64,000 bases of DNA from Chrysaora quinquecirrha. Lineage: Eukaryota > Cnidaria > Scyphozoa > Semaeostomeae > Pelagiidae. Shown piece after piece: positions 12,649 through 24,564 of the stretch. A model generated the notes under the pieces. It saw only the letters and a program-made list of their open reading frames with translations, searched no databases and was not told the origin of the DNA. The position numbers and the translations under genes were made by a program. The stretch is taken from positions 2,292,490 to 2,356,489 of the forward strand of contig JACTAT010000052.1 in assembly GCA_014526335.1 (NCBI GenBank), in the 5' to 3' direction. The first letter of the stretch is position 1; each line of letters starts with the position of its first letter.

Positions 12649-12883
12649 TTGAAATCAGGGAGGAACTCAAGTGGTCGCAGCTGCTCTCAGTTTCTTGCCA
12701 AAATAAAGGTTGCAACAAAATTTCAAAATCTGTGTTGTTTTCTTAGCTAAATCTTTCAATTTCAAGCTGTTTCGCTGTTTTTCGGTAAGCCCTGGCGAAA
12801 TATTCAACATTGTTGGTGAAACATATTATATTGATTTACTTTTTAAGCAATGTTTCACCATTTGGTCACATCGGCCACATCAC

Positions 12884-13283
12884 TACACGCTTTTTTTTAT
12901 AAGGAACCACTTTAAAAGGAACCTACATGTAGAAGGCCCGAAAATTTAAAGAACTTATACTACTAAAGAGAAAATCATTAAGGAACTTGTGAATGTTGAA
13001 TACTTTTATCACTGCAAATAACCAAGAATTAGAAAGCCGGTTCCATTCATTTGCAGTCGAAAATCACATTAATTGTACGTTAAGCATGTATCCAATGTTT
13101 CTTTGAGTAGTCTCGAGCTTTGCTCACATGCAAATGTCTCTCTTTTATTGTTAAGACCACTGTTTGTGCAGTTAAAATTAAGGAACTATTAAGGAACTTT
13201 TGGAACTACAATTGCCTCAAAAGAGGCCCAAAACTTTAAGAACTAGGCCTTGAGGTAGGTTCCTTATAAAAAAAAGCGTGTAC
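12884..13283. mobile_element. TATAAG-word element, variant TATAAGGAAC, copy 1
   Basis: Termini TACACGC(T)8ATAAGGAACC and GGTTCCTTAT(A)8GCGTGTA are inverted repeats. The word AAGGAAC or its complement recurs inside (AAAAGGAACC, TTAAGGAACTTG, TTAAGGAACTA, TTAAGGAACTTT). Confidence 0.88.
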
Positions 13284-13649
13284 CCTGGGTTTCAGAGCTT
13301 CAAATAGGGCTGGGCGAAAAAAGAGAAAGAAAGGAAAAAATTAAGAAAAATAGAGCTATTTCCAAAAACGGCGCTAAATCATTTTTAAGAAGCGCGCGAA
13401 AATTTAGGCTCTAAAACTAGTTCGGATATGGCGCGAAAACAGAAGGGACTTATATCTGCCATCGTGGCTACTGTAGCTATGTAGCTATATATATATCACG
13501 TCACTTCATATCGTACAATAAAATACTTTTGTGTACAATACTTCTCGATTACGTCTGCAATTAGTTATCTTTTGCGTCGCGTTAGGGTTTCAGATGAGCA
13601 GGAGACGGATAACACACAAGAAAACAACAGTTGATTTTGTGAGAGTGAG

Positions 13650-14036
13650 TACACGCATTTTTTTTATAAGGAAGTTCGGCTCAGGCCCAGTACTGAAAAT
13701 TCCTTAACTGACAGCCAAATTTGAGTACTGAAAATTCCTAAGCAATTCCTTAACTTTTATACTTGTTTCTTAAAAATAAACATAGGGACAAGGGAATAAA
13801 GGGGCAGGAAGGTGTCAGAAGACGAAAAGAAATGAATACTAATTAAACCATTGACGAAAAGAGTATTGCTTGCTCGTTTTATACATGTAAATGATCAGCT
13901 TCACAAGACGTCATCATTTTTAATAAAGTCAGATTCCTCTATAGTTTCTGATTCAGTACTGGAATTCCTTAAGTTTTTGCCTATCCGAGTACTACCTTCC
14001 TTATAAAGCACTTCCTAAAAAAAAAATGCGTGTACA
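13650..14036. mobile_element. TATAAG-word element, variant TATAAGGAAGT
   Basis: The left end TACACGCATTTTTTTTATAA with GGAAG and the right end CTTCC, TTATAAAGCACTTCC and AAATGCGTGTA are inverted. Inside, CAGTACTGAAAATTCCTTA and variants recur in both orientations. Confidence 0.87.
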
Positions 14037-15067
14037 CGGAAGTGGTTCTTGGCATAAATCATCCCCCTGTTTCAGAGTTCCTAGTGCAGAGTTTTTCTGC
14101 ACTAGAATAACAATCGAAAATAAGTTCATTTTAATATTCAGTATAATGTTTGCTTAGCTAAGCAATGGCAATGGGCATTGAAGAGCCAAAGCTTGGGATG
14201 CTTAGAGGTCGGCCCGAGGTCGGCGATTATCCTAAGGGGTGAGCTGCCCCTAAGTAGTCGACAACTTGCAGTATGAAAGTCTATGGGAAGAAAAGCGTGA
14301 AACTTGGGAAGGGGCACTTGCTGCCACAAATTACAGCGACAAAAGCACGTCTGCAACTTTCAACAAATTGCAAGACAATCAGAAGCCTACATCATGCTCC
14401 TCCTCATCCTATTCCACCGTTTTCCATTAATGAAGACTCCCTGGTCGTGGGATACTCGGTTTTTTATGTTCGCTAGCGCTAACGTTGTTTGCCCACGCTG
14501 GATAGCGCTGGATCATGAATATTAAAATGACTTCAAACCATACAAGAGCCGAGCCAGCTGACCCAAATATCAAACAAAAATTTGAAATCATCAACAAAAA
14601 CCTTTCATTCTCTTCGAGGTCGTGACTGTAGACTTCAGGTGAGCGTTTACTTTCTATAAAATGTTTTCCATGTTATTACAGCTATTTGCTATGTACACTC
14701 AATTTTTTATGAGAAACCTCTTATAAGAAACCGCGACAAGATTTTTCAAGCAGTTTTCAAATATTTATAGACCAATGATAATTTTCTTCTTCGTGATATA
14801 AACTTCGTGATATAGAAGAGAAAATGAATGATAGAACTTCTGTGTTGTTGATGAAACTGCTCCGTCGCTCTTCTAAAATGTTTTTTGGTTATCGTATTCA
14901 GGGCTTTTTTTAACGTGCAGTCCTACATAAAATGAGCAGTTCTAAAATTTTTTGTGCAGTTCTAAAAGATAACTTGTGCAGTTGAGAAATTGGCATAAAA
15001 CATAATTCAAATTAACAAATAGTACTTGTTGCCTTGTATCAAATAATGAACAGGGAATTTTATGCTT

Positions 15068-15628
15068 TACACGCAAATTTTTTATAAGCAACTTCGCTCG
15101 GCTCTAATTCAAAAAGTTGCTTATTTTTGGACCTCTTATGGCCACTTTTTAGTAGCAAAAGTTGCTTAGTAATTGCTTAATTTTAACTGTATATTTTTGC
15201 CCTAAGAATAGTATAGAGGCTAGAAAAACTGCAAAATTTGGAATTCTGCTGTAGCTTTTTATGCAACATAACGCTAGAACACCTAGTATACAGCAAAGAA
15301 ATACTAGAAATAACATCAGTCAAGAAGTACCATGTCATTGATACCATGTAGAGATTTTGTATTAAAAGTTTAACGGAAACCCCTCAATGAAATGAGGAAA
15401 TGCTTCACGTAATGAGTAACACTCTGTTGATATGCGAATTTTTTACGGCAAATGAATGGTCTGTTGCTGCTATGTTGATCAATCCTCGATTACTTGCAAT
15501 GATATAAATTATTTAAAATGTAAAATGTTGCTTAGGTTTTTTCCCTGTGGTACACGTTGCTTAAAATTTTAAGCCTTCTAGATCTTGGTTGCTTATAAGT
15601 GGTTGCTTATAAAAAAAATTGCGTGTAG
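15068..15628. mobile_element. TATAAG-word element, variant TATAAGCAAC, copy 1
   Basis: The left end TACACGCAAATTTTTTATAA with GCAACTT and the right end GTTGCTTATAAAAAAAATTG with CGTGTA are inverted. AAGTTGCTTA, TAGTAATTGCTTA, GTTGCTTAAAA and similar words recur inside. Confidence 0.87.
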
Positions 15629-16147
15629 ACGGAAATTTTTTCCTGGTTTCGTAGTCAGATTTTGCATGTTTTAGTCATAAAATGACCATCACAGCGATTC
15701 TAGACACGTAAAATTTGAAATTTTCTGGAGGAGCATGCCTTTAGTGCATTTTGTTATATTTGCATAATTGTGTTATATTTGCACCATCCTGTATCGCTTA
15801 GTTTATGAGAATAATGTGCAATTTTAACTTTTTCTTTAAAAATACCCTGATCGTATTGGACTTACAATGTTCTTCTTTACAGCTAATTGACGTTTGTTGG
15901 TGATTTATGACTCCTAATACTAAACTTGAGGCTTCTTGGTTCGTTTAGGTGAATTTCAAAGATTTTTTCTTACAGGTAGACACTCAAACCTAAGGTTAAG
16001 CTACTTGTAGTTTCTTATAAAGATGAGCGAAGAGAAGCAAGTATCGCAATTTTTGCGCATTGCTATGCAACAAATGCTTGGTCTTGAAGAGACCTTTCAT
16101 GTGATATATAAAGTCTGCAGATGATGACGTCAGTAATATTTGTCAAA

Positions 16148-16245
16148 AACATTGCAAGAAACATCGGAAACAGTTTTGGACATACTTAAAATCTTTTTTC
16201 GTCTGACACTCATCAGAGTATAAACGTCAGAAACAGACCGAAACA
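16148..16245 (+). repeat. single arm of the CTGACACTCCTCAGAG family
   Basis: It contains GCAAGAAACATCGGAAACAG, GGACATACTT, TTTTTTCGTCTGACACTCAT and CAGAGTATAAACGTCAGAAA. No opposite arm was found close by. Confidence 0.78.
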
Positions 16246-17678
16246 ATTGACTAAGGTCGTATTTATTTGTCTTGTCATAGCTATATCTTTATGACGTCAT
16301 ATTTCTTATGGAAGTTGAAGTATTACCAAAAAATAGCAAAATCATCTTTAAGCCACGAAATGCTTTATTTCTGTACAGTTTCAGTTGCTTTGAAGACAAC
16401 AAATTTTGTGCTACACGAAAAGCATGCCTATCAAACGCATAACTTTCAAATATCCTATAATAAATGATTCTCTTAGTACTTTTACTCTTTTTTAATAGAT
16501 TCTAGTTAAACACAATTTCAGCCCATTTATAATTGACATGACACAACATCTTGCTCGTTTGTCACGATATTCGTGCGAAAATCGCTATTTTAATTGCCCA
16601 GAATGTCGTTGTTAGTTTTTGCCAATTAGAAATGGCAATTTGTGTTTTGAGAGTGAAGCAGATGGGCGGCAGATGGCAATGTTTTCGTATCCTTTTGGGA
16701 GGCTTACGTGCTTAGGCCCTGGCCAAACGATAACGGTCCGACATTTTAGAATTGCTTTGCAAGCAATGTTTTGTCAAGTCACAAGTTTCGAGGTCACCAA
16801 CAATCTTTACAAAATGCCTATGATTAACAGAATTGCTGAGTAATGATTATAAGAAGCTTCAAAAACATGTTCCGCTCGTTGAAGCTTCAAGACTTATATT
16901 TACTACGTGGCCAAAAACGGTCGAAAATCTTGTTTGGCAAATTTTTCCATATCTAATACACAATGTTTGATCGTGTTTGATCACTTAGTAATAATTTTGT
17001 AAGGACTTATAGTTGACTGAAACTTTGCCTAATTATCTCTAGAGTAGCTACCTACTTGAGTGTTCATGAATTCACTCCGTCGTTCTATTCTACTCATTTC
17101 TTGTGTTGCAGCTGCAACTGGGTCCTTTCTAAAACGACAACATAATAGAAACTTAATATTTACAACTTGAAAATTTTTTTCCGTTTCCTTTTTAACCTGC
17201 TGCTTACTCGCTACTCATTTTACATTCACTGTCTCGAGCTCTGAGGGGAGTCAATCGTATTTTAGAGATAGCACAGTCAAAACTTTCGCATACATTTGGG
17301 TTCGTCGTTTTGGGTCTTTTTTCTTTTCTGAATTCCACAAAAAGTAGACTCGGAGGCTTCCGATTACAGACACAAAAAAAAACACATTTTCATGGAAATG
17401 AAGACTTAAGAGCAGCTGATTTTAGAAATCTTCAACATTTAGAGTAAGGAAAAGAAATTTCATACGACAAGCGAATTTATCAGAGTTGCGGCAGCTGTAT
17501 CAAATCAAGTTTCATTGTTAAAGTCAAAGCCATACTAATTATCATATGACGTACACTCATTAGCTATTTTGTTGGGTCAAACTCTTAATCTCTTCAAATT
17601 ATCACCGAATTTCAAACGTAACTCATTCCTAAAATGCATGGCTAATTCGCCTTGTTTCTTCTGGATCTCCGCTAGGTT
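16246..17678. other. intergenic stretch, nothing recognised
   Basis: AT-rich DNA with only short open frames and no motif, splice pattern or inverted repeat that I could support. Confidence 0.5.
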
Positions 17679-17759
17679 AGCCCTGCGTGCAGACTCAACT
17701 CTTTCTCATCAAAGTTTAGTCTACACTTTGATGAGAAAGAGTTGAGTTTGTACGCAGGC
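17679..17759. repeat. long hairpin, about 35-bp arms
   Basis: TAGCCCTGCGTGCAGACTCA followed by ACTCTTTCTCATCAAAGT is mirrored, after a spacer of about 8 nt, by ACTTTGATGAGAAAGAGTTG followed by AGTTTGTACGCAGGCTA. The arms differ at only a few positions. It is likely a snap-back element. Confidence 0.9.
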
Positions 17760-18503
17760 TACGCTGGGCAAATTCAAGCAAAAAGTCCATTTACTTTCAT
17801 CATTCTCAGCAACAGACAGACAACCTGCTGTAATTTCCTTTAATTTTCTTTCCAGGTTTATTATCACTTAAAAAGTTGCTTTCCCTCTAATTCTCGCTAC
17901 AAATCATATAGGCCTAATTTAGTACAAAATTGCCCTTTTATCACCTGCAATGCAAATATATCTAATTCAATTCAATTCAATTCAACATTCAACACCCTGT
18001 GAAGGGTCTAGTAGAATACAATATACATATACATGTGATATTGTAAATAAAGTACGCTATTGTAATATATGATTACTTGCATATAGTTTCAAATATTTTT
18101 TAGTTGTACAGAACTTGAAAATTGCGATAAACAAAAAATCGCAAGGACATACATAAATAGGAAAGTTTTGCGTCCTTTCAACTTCGGACTGAAACAATTG
18201 ACAAGGCGAAATCGGTACCCAAATATGGATAGAAACGCACCAATCAGAACAGTGAGGGCGAATTGGTATTATGTTTCTGAAAACCTATACAAATCGCGGG
18301 ATACAGGGGGAACTTCTAACAAAAGTAATGTTAAACTTTTTTGTACCTTGAAAATTCAAAACTGAGTTGGAAAGAATTTCGCGATTTTAAAAAAATCCTC
18401 CCCTTTATTACTATCATGTATTTGAATTGCACCAGCCTTCTGCTAATAAACATATTCCTCTCTGTTACAGTGTAGTTTCAACTATAAAATCGATCATAAT
18501 AAA

Positions 18504-18887
18504 ATGGATGGTTCCACGAAGTCGGTTGTTGAAAAGAACGCCAAAGCGCCGACAGATGTCGAAAATCCAAAAAGCTTTGCCGCGCGCAGTACTTCTGAAA
18601 AGAGAAGACCGAAGAGAATGGATCCGGCTTTGAGAGTTCTCACGGGCCGTAGCAAAATACAAGGCTGTGTTTCTCAGTTGAATACGCCAGCAGCTGACTT
18701 CACTCCGTTTCACTCACCAGCTGATCCTTCGAAGCTAAACAGTGATGGGCCTAATTGGCATTTGTTCAATGAAAAGGTAACCGACTCATTACAGAAGCTT
18801 ACCCAGCTGAAGCTTCAAGAAGGCAAAATAAGCCATGCAGCCGAAGAGATGAACAAAAAGCTTGATTTGAATACTGATGAACAGTAA
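18504..18887 (+). CDS. uncharacterised 127-aa protein, probably intronless coding sequence
   Basis: The ATG sits in a fair context (AAAATGG) and the frame is open for 127 codons to TAA. A polypyrimidine tract and AG end at 18470, which may be the acceptor of a 5' UTR intron; ATTAAA at 18998-19003 could be the poly(A) signal. I do not recognise the family. Residues 1-40 are basic and Ser/Pro-rich (EKRRPKRMDPALRVLTGR), a possible nuclear signal. Residues 55-75 contain TP and SP sites (NTPAADFTPFHSPADP), which could be phosphorylated by proline-directed kinases. Residues 88-120 (FNEKVTDSLQKLTQLKLQEG, then KISHAAEEMNKKL) look like an amphipathic helix or short coiled coil. Composition is more protein-like than the neighbouring open frames. 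A chance frame cannot be excluded. Confidence 0.6.
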   Translation: MDGSTKSVVEKNAKAPTDVENPKSFAARSTSEKRRPKRMDPALRVLTGRSKIQGCVSQLNTPAADFTPFHSPADPSKLNSDGPNWHLFNEKVTDSLQKLTQLKLQEGKISHAAEEMNKKLDLNTDEQ

Positions 18888-20208
18888 TTAGTAGTGGCAA
18901 AAACTTGTTGACAAACTTACTTTAAATCAATGACTTTGTCTTTGAAATAAGTTGCTTTTAAAAACTTAAAGCACATTTAAAATTTTTTTGGGGAAGTATT
19001 AAAAATTAAAGTAAGATAAGTAAAATTAACGAAAGCAAATTTTAGCAACATATCTATTGGTTACCATGAAGGTATGTGCCAAAGCTGAAAGCAGGCTGCA
19101 AACCTTTCTCACCAGATGTGTACACTATAATCCGTATCTCCATTAGGCGGAAAATGTCGAAGCGGGAAAATTTCCTGTGATCTGATTGGCTAATTGCAAT
19201 TGTCGCTGCGGAAATGTCGAAGAGCGAAAAGTAGAAAGAGATCCTACTTTTCGCGGCTCGAGTTTTCCGCTGAACAGAATTCGTTTACTTTCTGGTGAAA
19301 TGCAGCTACAAAACAGCACAGAGAACAAGATGGCCGAATTTTCAAGTCAGCAAAACAGTGTTTGATCAATTGTTGACTTTCCTGAAGTAAATTCCAGTTT
19401 CAGTATTCTCAGAAGATTTTAATTTACAGATAATATCTATGTGCTATTAAATATAAATACATACCACAATAAGAACAATACATAATACATGCAATGCAAA
19501 TAATATGTTGTAATTATACATATGCTTTTATGTATACCCATACCGATACAAAATTTATAGTTTAATAATGGTGTTTCTTATGGAGTAATAGGAGTTATTA
19601 GGTAACGAATTCTATGTAAAATCACTGAGTACAATAATGTAGCTAGAACAATCGATCCAAATAAGGTATTGTAAAGGTACTTGGAAGGAACCTTTACAGA
19701 TGTGAGTTCGCAACAAATGATTAAATGATTAAGTAATCCACATGTTCAGAATAGGGGAACTTCCTGACTCACGATACACTTTTTTTAATAAGCAACCACT
19801 CAATAAGCAACTAGGGTTGAACTGACCTTAACATTAAGCAACTTGAGGGCTCAATTGAATTCTGTAAGCAACTAAGAAGTCAAACTACCAAGCTTATACG
19901 CTTGCTTGTTGTTAGGAAATTGTTTGTTTTGCATGTTGAAGTTCGTTAGCTAACGTTTTTCCACTTACTGTCTCCCAAAAGTCGTGTTATAGGCCTAAGA
20001 GTTGACGATTTTGACCCGCAAAGTCAGGAGTGGTTGTTAGGTAAAAAAGGTTAAGCAACTTTTAAGCAACTTTGAGGGCTGGACAAAAGTCACGTTGGTT
20101 GTTAAAGAAAAAGTGTAGTATGATAGAAATCACGTGCGAGGCATCACGTGATACTGATGTGCTCGTGCTGAAAGAGAAGTTGTCAGGCGAGTCCAAGATT
20201 CGCCCTCT

Positions 20209-20613
20209 CCTTAAGACCGGCGAAAACCGTGCCAACATTGCTGACCAAAATGTTGGCTGAAAATAGACCAACATGTTGATGGTTTGTTATACCATCACAA
20301 CATCTGAGAAGTTTTGGGTTGTTGCCGTCATCCACAAATGATCTTTCGCAAACATGACCGAAAAAGAAACAGCTATTTGTTAGTTGCTCGCTCTTTTGGT
20401 TGACGACGAAGATGAAAAATTTGTGTTCCAGCTCAAACCGCTAACTTAAATCTATTAATTATTTTAGGGTCCAAAATAACGACTGAAATTGACAATGTTG
20501 TGCCAACATGTTGGCGAGACATAGCAAACCGTACTAACACCTCAATTTTGTTCAAATCGCCGCAAACAATTGTTGGCCAACATGTTGGCATGGTTTGCGC
20601 CCGGCTTTAGTCC
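20209..20613. mobile_element. self-similar element, palindromic word CCAACATGTTGG
   Basis: The left end TTAAGACCGGCGAAAACCGT with GCCAACAT and the right end ATGTTGGCATGGTTTGCGCC with CGGCTTTAGTCC are inverted. CCAACAT, ATGTTGG and the full palindrome recur about nine times. It is nested inside the 19.8-21.8 kb element. Confidence 0.85.
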
Positions 20614-20926
20614 AATATCGCAAACAGAAATAGAAACCGGTTGAAAGTAGGGCTGTTCTCTGGGTATTGCCAGGAAGCCAGTGAAGACATAATTAACATC
20701 AAATCGTTATAATAATATGGTCTAGCTAGCTACTTATGTATATGGTTAAGGTTATGATGATATAAAGCAGCAAAGTCAAATTAAGCGTCTTTTCTCTGAA
20801 TAATTCCTCATACCTGAGACTAAAAGTCTTATAACACTCTATGAAATATACTTTGTAGAACATCATCAAGGGCTTCAAACATTCAAAAGGTTTGTGAGGT
20901 GATGTAAAATAAGAACTTCCATACAG

Positions 20927-21352
20927 GAAGGGTGTTTGGGGGTCTAGAAACCGTAAAACCGCTCAAATTTGTTCAAAAACCGTAAAACTGTACGATATTT
21001 TGAAAGAAAACCTTATGGCACGATCTTAAGTCTCCGTGTCTACGAAAATTGCATAGAATCTATTAAAACTCTTGGTTAGTCAACCATTACTGTTCATTTC
21101 ACGTTTTTGAGACGTTTTCCTCCAATAACAATCTTTGTTTTCATTTCGGGCTAACCTGTAGCTTCACTGGGTCGGTATTTAGTTCCAAAAACGCAAAATC
21201 TTAATCAAAAACCGGAAAAATTATCCAGAAATGCAGCAAAACCGTTCACCAGATTTTGAAAACCGAAAAACCGCGTAATTGTATTGGAAAAAACTGGAAA
21301 ACCGAGCCAAAATATTGGCAAAACCAAACCGGAAAACCCAAACACCCCCTCA
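20927..21352. mobile_element. self-similar element, word ACCGTAAAACC
   Basis: Termini GAAGGGTGTTTGGG and CCCAAACACCCCCT are inverted, with CATACA directly repeated outside each end. Inside, AACCGTAAAACCG, AAACCGGAAAA, AAACCGAAAAACCG and relatives recur about fifteen times. Nested in the 19.8-21.8 kb element. Confidence 0.85.
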
Positions 21353-21916
21353 TACAATATTTTAACAAAACATGCTTGGCAGCTCCACTTACAGTGTGCG
21401 TAAGACTTGGTCCAAAATTCTAGAATGTGACAAATTTTATCTTAAAAAAGACACATAACACTTTTCTATGAACAACTGGACTTTTCTTCAAACCTCAAAG
21501 TTGCTTAAATTTTTAGACATCTTAGTCCTCAAAATTCCTTAAATGTTGCTTACTATTGTTTGTACCTAACACAACCACTCCTGACTTTGCGGGTCAAAAT
21601 CATCATCTGTTAGGCCTCAGCACAATACTTTTGGGGGACAATAAGCGGAAACACGTTGCCTAAAGACCGTAATATCGTTCCCATCAATATATATAATTTG
21701 ACATGAATGCAGCAGCTTTGTAGTTTGACTTCTTAGTTGCTTTACAGTAATTGAATTGAACCCTTGAGTTGCTTGATGTTCCCAAGCTCAAAAAGCTGAA
21801 ATCGCTTAACCCTCCACACTCAAGGAGACCCGTTACGGGCCAAGAAATAAAGTAGACAGCTTGATGCAGCAGTGCTAATTCAGGCAATAAGGCAACGCAA
21901 CAAAAGCCTAAAGCCT

Positions 21917-22277
21917 TGAAGTGAACTGCATATAGGCTGACACGTATACATTTGATCATAAGTGGGCTACCAAAATTGTTATAATAACCTTGAGTGGGAT
22001 TCGAACCAGTGACCTTTTGGACAACAAACCAGTCGACTACTCCACTGCACTGAACAGTGCAGTGCTGAGTCAGCCTAACTCGAGGTCCTTGCAGCCACCA
22101 GTCTCCTCCACAGCCAAGGCGTTTCTTTTTGTGTTTCGGCTGTAAGCCTTCTTCAGAGCTTAATATACATGAAGTGAACTGCATAACTAACTTATATATA
22201 TGCACAGACAAGATAACAATTAAGGTAGCCCACTTTTGATCTCATATATATTATGTGACAGCTAATGCAGTTCATAG
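21917..22277. mobile_element. inverted-repeat element with a tRNA-like core
   Basis: The left arm (GTGAACTGCATATAGGCTGA, TTTGATCATAAGTGGGCTAC, C) pairs with the right arm (GGTAGCCCACTTTTGATC, ATTATGTGACAG, ATGCAGTTCATAG). Between them, on the minus strand, GGTTCGAATCCC fits a Pol III B box, with an A-box-like TGGAGTAGTCGACTGG upstream. The tRNA arms do not pair, so it is not a working tRNA. Confidence 0.7.
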
Positions 22278-22283
22278 CTACTA

Positions 22284-22685
22284 CAAAAGTAGCCTTGGCT
22301 CAGCCTACTTTTTCGCTAACAGGACCAGGCGCGAGCTAGCGTGAACGCGTAAAACCTTGGCTCAGCCTTAGACTTATTACCTTCCTCCCACTCTTTCGGA
22401 AACAGCTTCTAACAACAACAACAACAACAAACAGCTGTTTCCTCAGAGTCACTATGAAGCAAACAGCAACCTGTTGTTGTGGTTGTTTGGATAAAGGTTG
22501 GTTGTTGTTTGCGAATAGTACGACTCGTGTAATAAGTCTAGCTTAGCCTTCTCAACATAGGCTGAGCGCAGCTCAGCTCCAGCTTAGGGCCACGCCAAAG
22601 TTGTTCCGGCCCCAGCCGTTTTACGCGTTCCCACTAGCCTGTGCCAGACCCAGATTTTCGGGCCGAGCCTAGGCTAGTTTTTGCA
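22284..22685. mobile_element. self-similar element, word TTGGCTCAGCC, with a nested insert
   Basis: CTACAAAAGTAGCCTTGGCT at the left and AGCCTAGGCTAGTTTTTGC at the right are inverted. GGCTCAGCC, GGCTGAGC and CTCAGCTCCAGC recur. The 22369-22540 element is inserted in it. Confidence 0.7.
22369..22540. mobile_element. TAGACTTATTACACGAGTC family, copy 1
   Basis: It starts TAGACTTATTACC and ends GACTCGTGTAATAAGTCTA (complete inverted sequence on the right), with an interior rich in GTT/CAA triplets. Direct repeats GCTCAGCCT (22360-22368) and GCTTAGCCT (22541-22549) flank it, an 8-9 bp target duplication with one mismatch. Confidence 0.85.
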
Positions 22686-24288
22686 GTGTGAGCAGGGCTA
22701 AAGACGATTCAACCCTGTCACTCGCTCGAAGAAAACTATGCAATCACTCTGCTTCTAGTAGCTTTAAATTTCATTGATTTCTATAACATCTTATCTTAAC
22801 TCACATAAATTGAAAACAGCACGATTCTCTTGTTCTGGGCATTTTGCTCATCAATACTCTCAATAAATAATTTATATATTCTATTCAATTCCTGATTATT
22901 TAAAAACAAGTATTTAAACTGACTCGGTACAATTTTCTCAATCTCATCCTGATTTGCAATATTTTCTGGCAATGATTCCTTGTTATTAAATTTAGAAGTT
23001 TTGATTGTAATTACATCATATCTTGATACGCGTTATGAGGAATATTTGGGGAGAGTCTTAAGTCAAGATTATTTTAAAAGCCAAATCTATTGTCAACGTT
23101 TTATCATTGTATAGTATAGAATTTATTGCATTCGTAAGCTTTATATGTCCCTTAAACTAACAACTGGTAGTTTATCCATTACTTAATGGTGACGGGGGTA
23201 CACCAGCAAGAATCGGAGAGAAATAAATCGCTAGTATCGCGATTTGGTATTCACCTCGATATTCAACATCACGATAAGAAGGGTGGTTATCAACTTGTTC
23301 ACGTTTCAACGAAAAATATCTGAGGAAAGAATCGTGTGCTGCATTGATATGCTTAAGATTAAAATTAAGATTAAGATTAAGATTAAATAACTTACCATTT
23401 CAATTAATATCAAAAAGATATCAAAACAGCCAGCTCATTTTTGACAACTTTCTTAATTTTCTTAATAAGAAAGTGGTTAAGAGAAAGTAGTGCTCAACAT
23501 CATTAACTGAAGTTTAACTGAAGTTCAACACTGGATTCTTGAAGCTTAAGAAAGATAGTGTTTCATATTATCACTCTTAATGTTCTGTATGTTATTTTCG
23601 CTCTTCTGTTCTGTCGTTCCTCTTGCTATTAAACGAGTCTTATGATTATTTTCTATGGAAAACGTGGTATTTGTGCAATCAGTGCCTTAAACTGTCCATT
23701 TGTAGAAATAATGCATTCCAAAATGTTTGCCAAGAAATTCATAAGAAAGTTGTGGTACTGAAAACATGAAGTATATAAGAAAGTTTCAGTACTGGCCCAA
23801 AAAAAACTTTCTTATAAAATAAAAAAGTATTAATCCAAATCCCTCTTAAATTGAGAAGACCTTATGAAACTCCTTAATTCCTTGATAGTATAGTTTCCCT
23901 AGTTAGAAAATAAAGTTATTCCAATTTGCTTATTCCCACCCCGAACCAGATTGTCTTTAACCACCGATTTTCAATACACAAGACTTTGCTTTCTCCTCCG
24001 ATTTTTCTCACCCTCCCGATTATATAGTACTCGGGAGTAACAACCCCCTGTTGTGAATTGTCCGTATTTGTACAAGAGCCTGGCTGGTTGCAAAGAAAAT
24101 GCTTGCGCATAGTTGTACAAGAGTCTGGCTGGTTGCAAAGAAATGCTTCGCGCAAGAAGAGTACTACACCGGCAGTAATCGATAATCAAGCAATGAACGC
24201 TTCCTTGTGTCAAGGGTAATCAGTTTTCAATTATAACTCTTTGTGAAAGGTAAGAGTTGGTTGCAACACGTATATGAGTGTAGGATCA
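22686..24288. other. intergenic stretch with small repeats only
   Basis: A hexamer run (AAGATT)n occurs at about 23352-23388. A TATAAGAAAG-word fragment lies at about 23745-23830 (TATAAGAAAGTTTCAGTACT / AACTTTCTTATAAA). A two-copy 48-bp tandem repeat at 24066-24150 is built on TTGTACAAGAG and CTGGCTGGTTGCAAAGAAA. No gene was seen. Confidence 0.6.
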
Positions 24289-24564
24289 CTGAGGCCCTGT
24301 ACCGGATAGTTTCCGGAGGGTCTTGATTGTCGTATCGGATGATAGAGTTGGCGTTTATACTACGCTATGCGATACGAAACGCTCCAAAAATTGCCGTGAC
24401 TTTCACTCCGTTTTGTAGGTTATATGGAAATCACTCCGCTCCAGATGTAATTGACATGACTCAACGATAGCTATCGAGTAAAATGTATATACTTTCTCTA
24501 TCCGATATGGGTTAAAGGCGCGGCGCGGTGCTCCGTATCCAGTACAGTGTAAACGGGGCCTGAG
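24289..24564. mobile_element. self-similar element, word ATCCGATACG
   Basis: CTGAGGCCCTGTACCGGATA at the left and GTATCCAGTACAGTGTAAAC then GGGGCCTGAG at the right are imperfect inverted ends. CGTATCGGAT, GCGATACG and TATCCGATAT lie inside. Confidence 0.7.

Larger units (their letters stand above)
19776..21800. mobile_element. 2-kb inverted-repeat element (TATAAG group, word AAGCAACT) with two nested elements
   Basis: The left arm (AATAAGCAACCACTC, CTAAGAAGTCAAACTACCA, GACCCGCAAAGTCAGGAGTG at 19776-20085) is mirrored on the right (ACTCCTGACTTTGCGGGTCA, TTTGACTTCTTAGTTGC, CTTGAGTTGCTTG at 21490-21790). Two other complete elements sit between the arms, at 20209-20613 and 20927-21352. The extreme right end is not preserved. 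Confidence 0.8.

Noticed and set aside
21684..22211. 175-codon minus-strand frame
   Set aside because: It spans the inverted-repeat element with the tRNA-like core and part of another element; no domain is visible.
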